From positions 372,001 through 436,000 of the forward strand of contig NZ_CP097457.1 in the NCBI RefSeq assembly GCF_024029895.1: 64,000 nucleotides of DNA. The letters are read 5' to 3'. The notes beneath the pieces are model-generated. The model searched no databases, had not been told where the DNA came from, and saw only the letters and a program-made list of their open reading frames with translations. Made by a program: the position numbers and the translations under genes. Below are positions 60,471-64,000 of this stretch, piece after piece (position 1 is the first letter of the stretch; each line of letters starts with the position of its first letter). The stretch is from Buchnera aphidicola (Periphyllus lyropictus). GTDB lineage: Bacteria > Pseudomonadota > Gammaproteobacteria > Enterobacterales > Enterobacteriaceae.

Positions 60471-61013
60471 CTAAGGTAAAAGACTTTTTAAATTAACAGT
60501 TTTATTTTTTTTTAATAAAGATTTATTTTTAGGATCTTTAATAGTAATACCTGAATATTTATAAAAATCGTAATCTGAATATTTTCCTGGTCCTGAAATT
60601 AATAAATCTTCTTTTTCATATATTAAATCTTTACGTTTATAATCAGCTAATTCAAAATCTGAAATTAATTGAATGGCAGAAGTAGGACAAGCTTCTTCAC
60701 ATAATCCACAAAATATACAACGTGAAAAATTTATTCTAAAAAATTTAGCTTTCCAACGATTATTTTTTAATGTTTTTTTTTGTAAAGATATACAACCTAC
60801 AGGACAAACAGATGAACATAAATTACATGCAACACAACGCTCTTTTCCATTTTTATTTCTAGTTAAAACAATTCTTCCTCGATATCTAGGAGTTAATTTA
60901 ACAGGAATTTCAGGATACAATTTAGTTTCACGTTTAGAAAAAGAATTCATAAAAACTAAAAATATACTATTTAATTGTGATATGACCATTTTAATTATTT
61001 TTTTTATAATCAT
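60471..61013 (-). CDS. nuoI: NADH-quinone oxidoreductase subunit I
   Basis: Peripheral-arm subunit that carries clusters N6a and N6b. I place the start at the ATG with first base 61013, which has AAGGAT seven bases upstream and gives 180 residues, the same as E. coli. A longer frame upstream would run into nuoH. Two four-cysteine motifs are intact: [15 protein letters not shown] and [15 protein letters not shown]. The C-terminus VNLKSLLP matches E. coli. Confidence 0.97.
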   Translation of the reverse strand: MIIKKIIKMVISQLNSIFLVFMNSFSKRETKLYPEIPVKLTPRYRGRIVLTRNKNGKERCVACNLCSSVCPVGCISLQKKTLKNNRWKAKFFRINFSRCIFCGLCEEACPTSAIQLISDFELADYKRKDLIYEKEDLLISGPGKYSDYDFYKYSGITIKDPKNKSLLKKNKTVNLKSLLP

Positions 61014-61027
61014 ATTAATCCTTATAT

Positions 61028-61999
61028 TTATAAGTATAAAACTAAAAAAGCAGTAAATAATAAATTTAATAATGCAATAGGAAAACAAACTAACCATCCA
61101 AAAATCATAACTCGATCATATCTTGGTCTTGGTAAAGAAGCTCTAATTAAAATAAACAAAAAAATAAAAAACAAAGATTTCAAAATAAACCAAAAAATAG
61201 ACACTGAATAAAAACCATAAAATCCTCCAAAAAATAATGTTGTTATTAAACATGACATTATAATAATAGAAATATATTCTCCTATAAAAAACATACCAAA
61301 TTTCATTCCAGAATATTCAATATGATAACCATCAGCAAGTTCTTGCTCAGATTCTGGTTGATCAAAAGGATGTCTATGACAAATAGCTAAAGAAGAAATA
61401 AAAAAAGTTAAAAATCCAAAAAATTGAGGAATAATATTCCATAAATGTGATTGATTAAAAGTAATTTCTAATAAACTAAATGAACCTGCTTTTACTACTG
61501 TTCCCATTACAGATAAACCCAAAAAAACTTCATAACTTAAAGTTTGAGCAGCAGCTCTCATAGCTCCTAAAAAAGAAAATTTATTATTACTCGACCATCC
61601 AGATAATAATATCGAATAAACAGATAAACTTGCCATCATTAAAAAAAATAAAATACCTATTTTAAAATCAATTATTTGCATATTTTTTGAAAAAGGAATA
61701 ATAACAGAAACTAATAAAATAGAACTAAAAGAAAGAATTGGAGCAATATTAAAAATAAATTTATGACTAAAATTAGGAGTCCAATCTTCTTTAAAAAATA
61801 TTTTTATCATATCAGCAAATAATTGCAAAGAACCAAAAAAACCTACTCTATTTGGACCATATCTATTTTGAAATAAAGCTAACAATCTTCTTTCAATTAC
61901 ACTTAACATTGCTCCAAAAACAACTATTGAAAAAAAAATTAAAAACGATTGAAATACATTAAATAATACATGAGTATTATAAGTAAATAAAAAATTCAT
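61028..61999 (-). CDS. nuoH: NADH-quinone oxidoreductase subunit H
   Basis: Membrane subunit that joins the two arms and forms part of the quinone site. The 323 residues (E. coli 325) show [20 protein letters not shown] at the equivalent of the RxGPNxVG loop, a conserved acidic segment [20 protein letters not shown] and [16 protein letters not shown] near the C-terminus. The first base lies next to the nuoG stop. Confidence 0.97.
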   Translation of the reverse strand: MNFLFTYNTHVLFNVFQSFLIFFSIVVFGAMLSVIERRLLALFQNRYGPNRVGFFGSLQLFADMIKIFFKEDWTPNFSHKFIFNIAPILSFSSILLVSVIIPFSKNMQIIDFKIGILFFLMMASLSVYSILLSGWSSNNKFSFLGAMRAAAQTLSYEVFLGLSVMGTVVKAGSFSLLEITFNQSHLWNIIPQFFGFLTFFISSLAICHRHPFDQPESEQELADGYHIEYSGMKFGMFFIGEYISIIIMSCLITTLFFGGFYGFYSVSIFWFILKSLFFIFLFILIRASLPRPRYDRVMIFGWLVCFPIALLNLLFTAFLVLYL

Positions 62000-62000
62000 A

Positions 62001-64000
62001 TTATACTTCCTTTAAGTCTTTTATTTCTTTTCCAATAAGAAAAATAGAAGTTTTAAAATTTCCTATAGGTAAAGCTATTTGACCTAACGCTAAATGATTA
62101 GAATATTTTATATAAAAATTATATATTTCATTTAAACAAGTAAAAGAAACTCTACTTTTATTAGAAATTTTTAATTTTCTTGCATCTATTTTATTTATTA
62201 TCATATAATTTTTTTTATTTTTTTTTCTTATTATTTTAGAATATTGACTTAATTCTTCATTTTTGAATAATTTATAGTATGGAGTGATAAAAAATTTGTT
62301 TTTTATAATATAGTGTTTAAAAAAAATTTTAAAATAATTTAACTTACTTTTATTATTTACAAATTTTAAAATTTTTCCTGGATTTCCAGATAAAAGATTT
62401 CCATTTACCTCTTTCTGAAATTTATGCCATCCTTGAGAAGAATTCCATTGAGGAGACCATATAAAAGGTATACAAGAAGAAAATTTTTTATAAACTAAAC
62501 TTCCTTCCATTGAAAATGAAAACATTGTATCTGTATCTTTTATAGATTGAATTTCATGTACATCAATATCTGCACGAAGCGAAGTTCTTCCACTAGATCT
62601 ATGAGAAGAACGAGGAATTTTCTGACCAAAAACTTTAAATGAAGAATTAGGAGCAGATTTTTTTATATTTTTAAAAATAGGAAATTTATAAATACAAAAA
62701 TCTATCATATTATCTAAATTATTTATTAATAAAGAATTTTTATCTAATTTTGATTTAATAATATTTAAAAATTTCCAACTAGAAATAATAGAATTTTTTT
62801 TATTATAAAAGTTAATATCATATACTTGAAAAAATCTTTGAGCTCTTAATTCATAATTAACAAATGTTCCAGAACTTTCAAAAACATTCGTAACTGGAAT
62901 AACTAAATCTGCTTTTTTTACAGTTTTTGTTAATTGATGATCCAAAACAATAATTTTTTTAAATTTTTCTAAAATGAAATTTAAATATATTTTTGGAAAA
63001 GATAAAAACAAATCATTTTCTACAACAATTAAAGTAGAATTTTTTTTTTTTTTAACTTTCTTAAAAATCTTTTCTAAAGATTTTCCATTTAATATTTCTA
63101 AACCCATTGAATTAACTGTAGGAGTTAATAAAACTAAACCAACTTCTAAACCTAACTTTTTTAAATTATAAGCTATATTGTAAGATGATTTTATAATAGA
63201 TAAATTTCTAGAATGAGATCCAGAAACAATTAATATTTTTTTAGATTTTAATAAAATTTTTGATATATATAAAGATTTTTTTTTTAAATAATCATTTAAA
63301 TTATTAGAATGAGAATAATTTTTTATTAAATTTTCTGATATACAATATCCAAAATAAGCTTGATCTTCAGGATTAGCTTCATAAGAAAAATCTGAAATAT
63401 CTTCTAATTTTGTTTTATCAGTATTTGTAATAAATAAAAAATTTTTTTTAATTTTTTTAAAATTATTAATTGCAGATGTATGCCAATAAGGTAAATTATT
63501 AAAATTTAATAAATTTTTAGAAATTTTTTTTAATGCTTGACGAATAGACAAAGCTAACCTAGAAGATGTTTGTGTAATATCTTCACCTAAAATAAATATC
63601 GAATCATAACTCTCTACTTCTTTCAACGATGGAACTTTTATATTTCCTTTTTTTAATATTTTTAGAATTAAAGAAGTACATTTTTTGTCTATATCTATCA
63701 TTCCTGAAGAAAAATTATCTACTCCAACTAATTCTTGAAGAGCAACATTAGTCTCTATACTTGCTCGAGAAGAACCAATTCCAACGACTAATGAAGAATT
63801 TTGAATAATTTTAAAAAATTTTTTAATAGATTTAAATTTGTTGATATCCTGAAATTTATTATTATTTTTTTTATATAAATACTTTGGACGATTAGAAACA
63901 TTTGAATAACCATATCCAAAACGACCTAAATCACATAAAAAATAATTGTTAATATTTTTATGATATCTATTTTCAATTCTTCTAATTTTATTATATCTTT
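62001..64000 (-). CDS. nuoG: NADH-quinone oxidoreductase subunit G, 5' end outside the window
   Basis: Largest soluble subunit of complex I, related to molybdopterin oxidoreductases. The frame stays open to the right edge. The first complete codon in the window is at 63998 and the sequence enters at [15 protein letters not shown], about residue 240 of E. coli NuoG. So the [2Fe-2S]/[4Fe-4S] N-terminal domain lies outside and an internal ATG at 63701 is not the start. Visible blocks: [47 protein letters not shown] and the C-terminal [14 protein letters not shown]. 666 codons are present. Confidence 0.96.
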   Translation of the reverse strand, partial: RYNKIRRIENRYHKNINNYFLCDLGRFGYGYSNVSNRPKYLYKKNNNKFQDINKFKSIKKFFKIIQNSSLVVGIGSSRASIETNVALQELVGVDNFSSGMIDIDKKCTSLILKILKKGNIKVPSLKEVESYDSIFILGEDITQTSSRLALSIRQALKKISKNLLNFNNLPYWHTSAINNFKKIKKNFLFITNTDKTKLEDISDFSYEANPEDQAYFGYCISENLIKNYSHSNNLNDYLKKKSLYISKILLKSKKILIVSGSHSRNLSIIKSSYNIAYNLKKLGLEVGLVLLTPTVNSMGLEILNGKSLEKIFKKVKKKKNSTLIVVENDLFLSFPKIYLNFILEKFKKIIVLDHQLTKTVKKADLVIPVTNVFESSGTFVNYELRAQRFFQVYDINFYNKKNSIISSWKFLNIIKSKLDKNSLLINNLDNMIDFCIYKFPIFKNIKKSAPNSSFKVFGQKIPRSSHRSSGRTSLRADIDVHEIQSIKDTDTMFSFSMEGSLVYKKFSSCIPFIWSPQWNSSQGWHKFQKEVNGNLLSGNPGKILKFVNNKSKLNYFKIFFKHYIIKNKFFITPYYKLFKNEELSQYSKIIRKKNKKNYMIINKIDARKLKISNKSRVSFTCLNEIYNFYIKYSNHLALGQIALPIGNFKTSIFLIGKEIKDLKEV

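Noticed and set aside
63174-63701. Internal ATG at 63701 as the start of nuoG
   Set aside because: The same frame stays open to the right edge and encodes conserved NuoG sequence (for example [14 protein letters not shown]), so the true start is outside the window.
1-64000. tRNA genes, rRNA genes, insertion sequences, prophage or CRISPR arrays
   Set aside because: Scanned spacers for T-arm motifs, transposase-like frames and regularly spaced repeats; only the tmRNA T-arm was found.

Overview
The window is a very A+T-rich piece of a reduced gammaproteobacterial endosymbiont chromosome, most likely Buchnera aphidicola (aphid primary symbiont) or a close relative. The call rests on gene content and order: rpsB-tsf-pyrH-frr next to map-dapD, ilvIH-rsmH-ftsA-ftsZ, erpA, aceEF-lpd-secA, thrABC, ychF-pth-sodA-rnt-grxD, a grpE relic-ung-ahpC-DUF2076-gyrA cluster, pta-ackA, prmC-prfA-prs and the nuo operon. 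It also rests on lysine/isoleucine/asparagine-rich proteins, long poly(A) tracts and a Buchnera-like tmRNA tag. I cannot name the host aphid from sequence alone. All family and gene-order comparisons are from memory of E. coli and Buchnera proteins.

Layout. 1-6652 (minus): fabZ, bamA, then frr, pyrH, tsf, rpsB. 6887-8540 (plus): map, dapD, ended by an unusually GC-rich hairpin; degP lies convergent to them. 10669-16945 (plus): ilvI, a truncated ilvH, rsmH, ftsA, ftsZ, erpA; the peptidoglycan/division genes normally between rsmH and ftsA are absent. 17205-25506 (minus): lpd, aceF, aceE, secA. 25790-34307: truA(-), dksA(+), pcnB(+), hpt(-), thrA, thrB, thrC(+). 34347-38162: ychF, pth, sodA(-), rnt(+), grxD(-). 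38314-38690: tmRNA. 39174-39584: a decayed grpE. 39647-44867: ung(-), ahpC-type peroxiredoxin(+), a DUF2076 protein(-), gyrA(+). 44868-45743: a graveyard with recognisable nrdA and nrdB fragments. 45744-52013 (minus): pta, ackA, sirB1, prmC, prfA. 52361-53311: prs(+). 53346-64000 (minus): yqhA, cvpA, nuoN, M, L, K, J, I, H and a nuoG that runs off the right edge.

Function. The retained genes describe a nutritional symbiont: threonine, branched-chain and lysine precursor synthesis, pyruvate oxidation with acetate/ATP production (aceEF-lpd, pta-ackA), NADH dehydrogenase, translation and ribosome rescue, protein secretion and outer-membrane assembly. The missing genes are equally informative: the mur cluster, the isoprenoid genes expected beside frr and prs, and ribonucleotide reductase at its usual place. 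The relics show stages of decay, from in-frame stop codons with the frame intact (nrdB), through loss of start and C-terminal domain (grpE), to a shortened but open gene (ilvH).

I found no tRNA, rRNA, insertion sequence, prophage or CRISPR array, and no convincing new multi-gene system. The most interesting content is the fossil and truncated genes and a set of well-formed intrinsic terminators.
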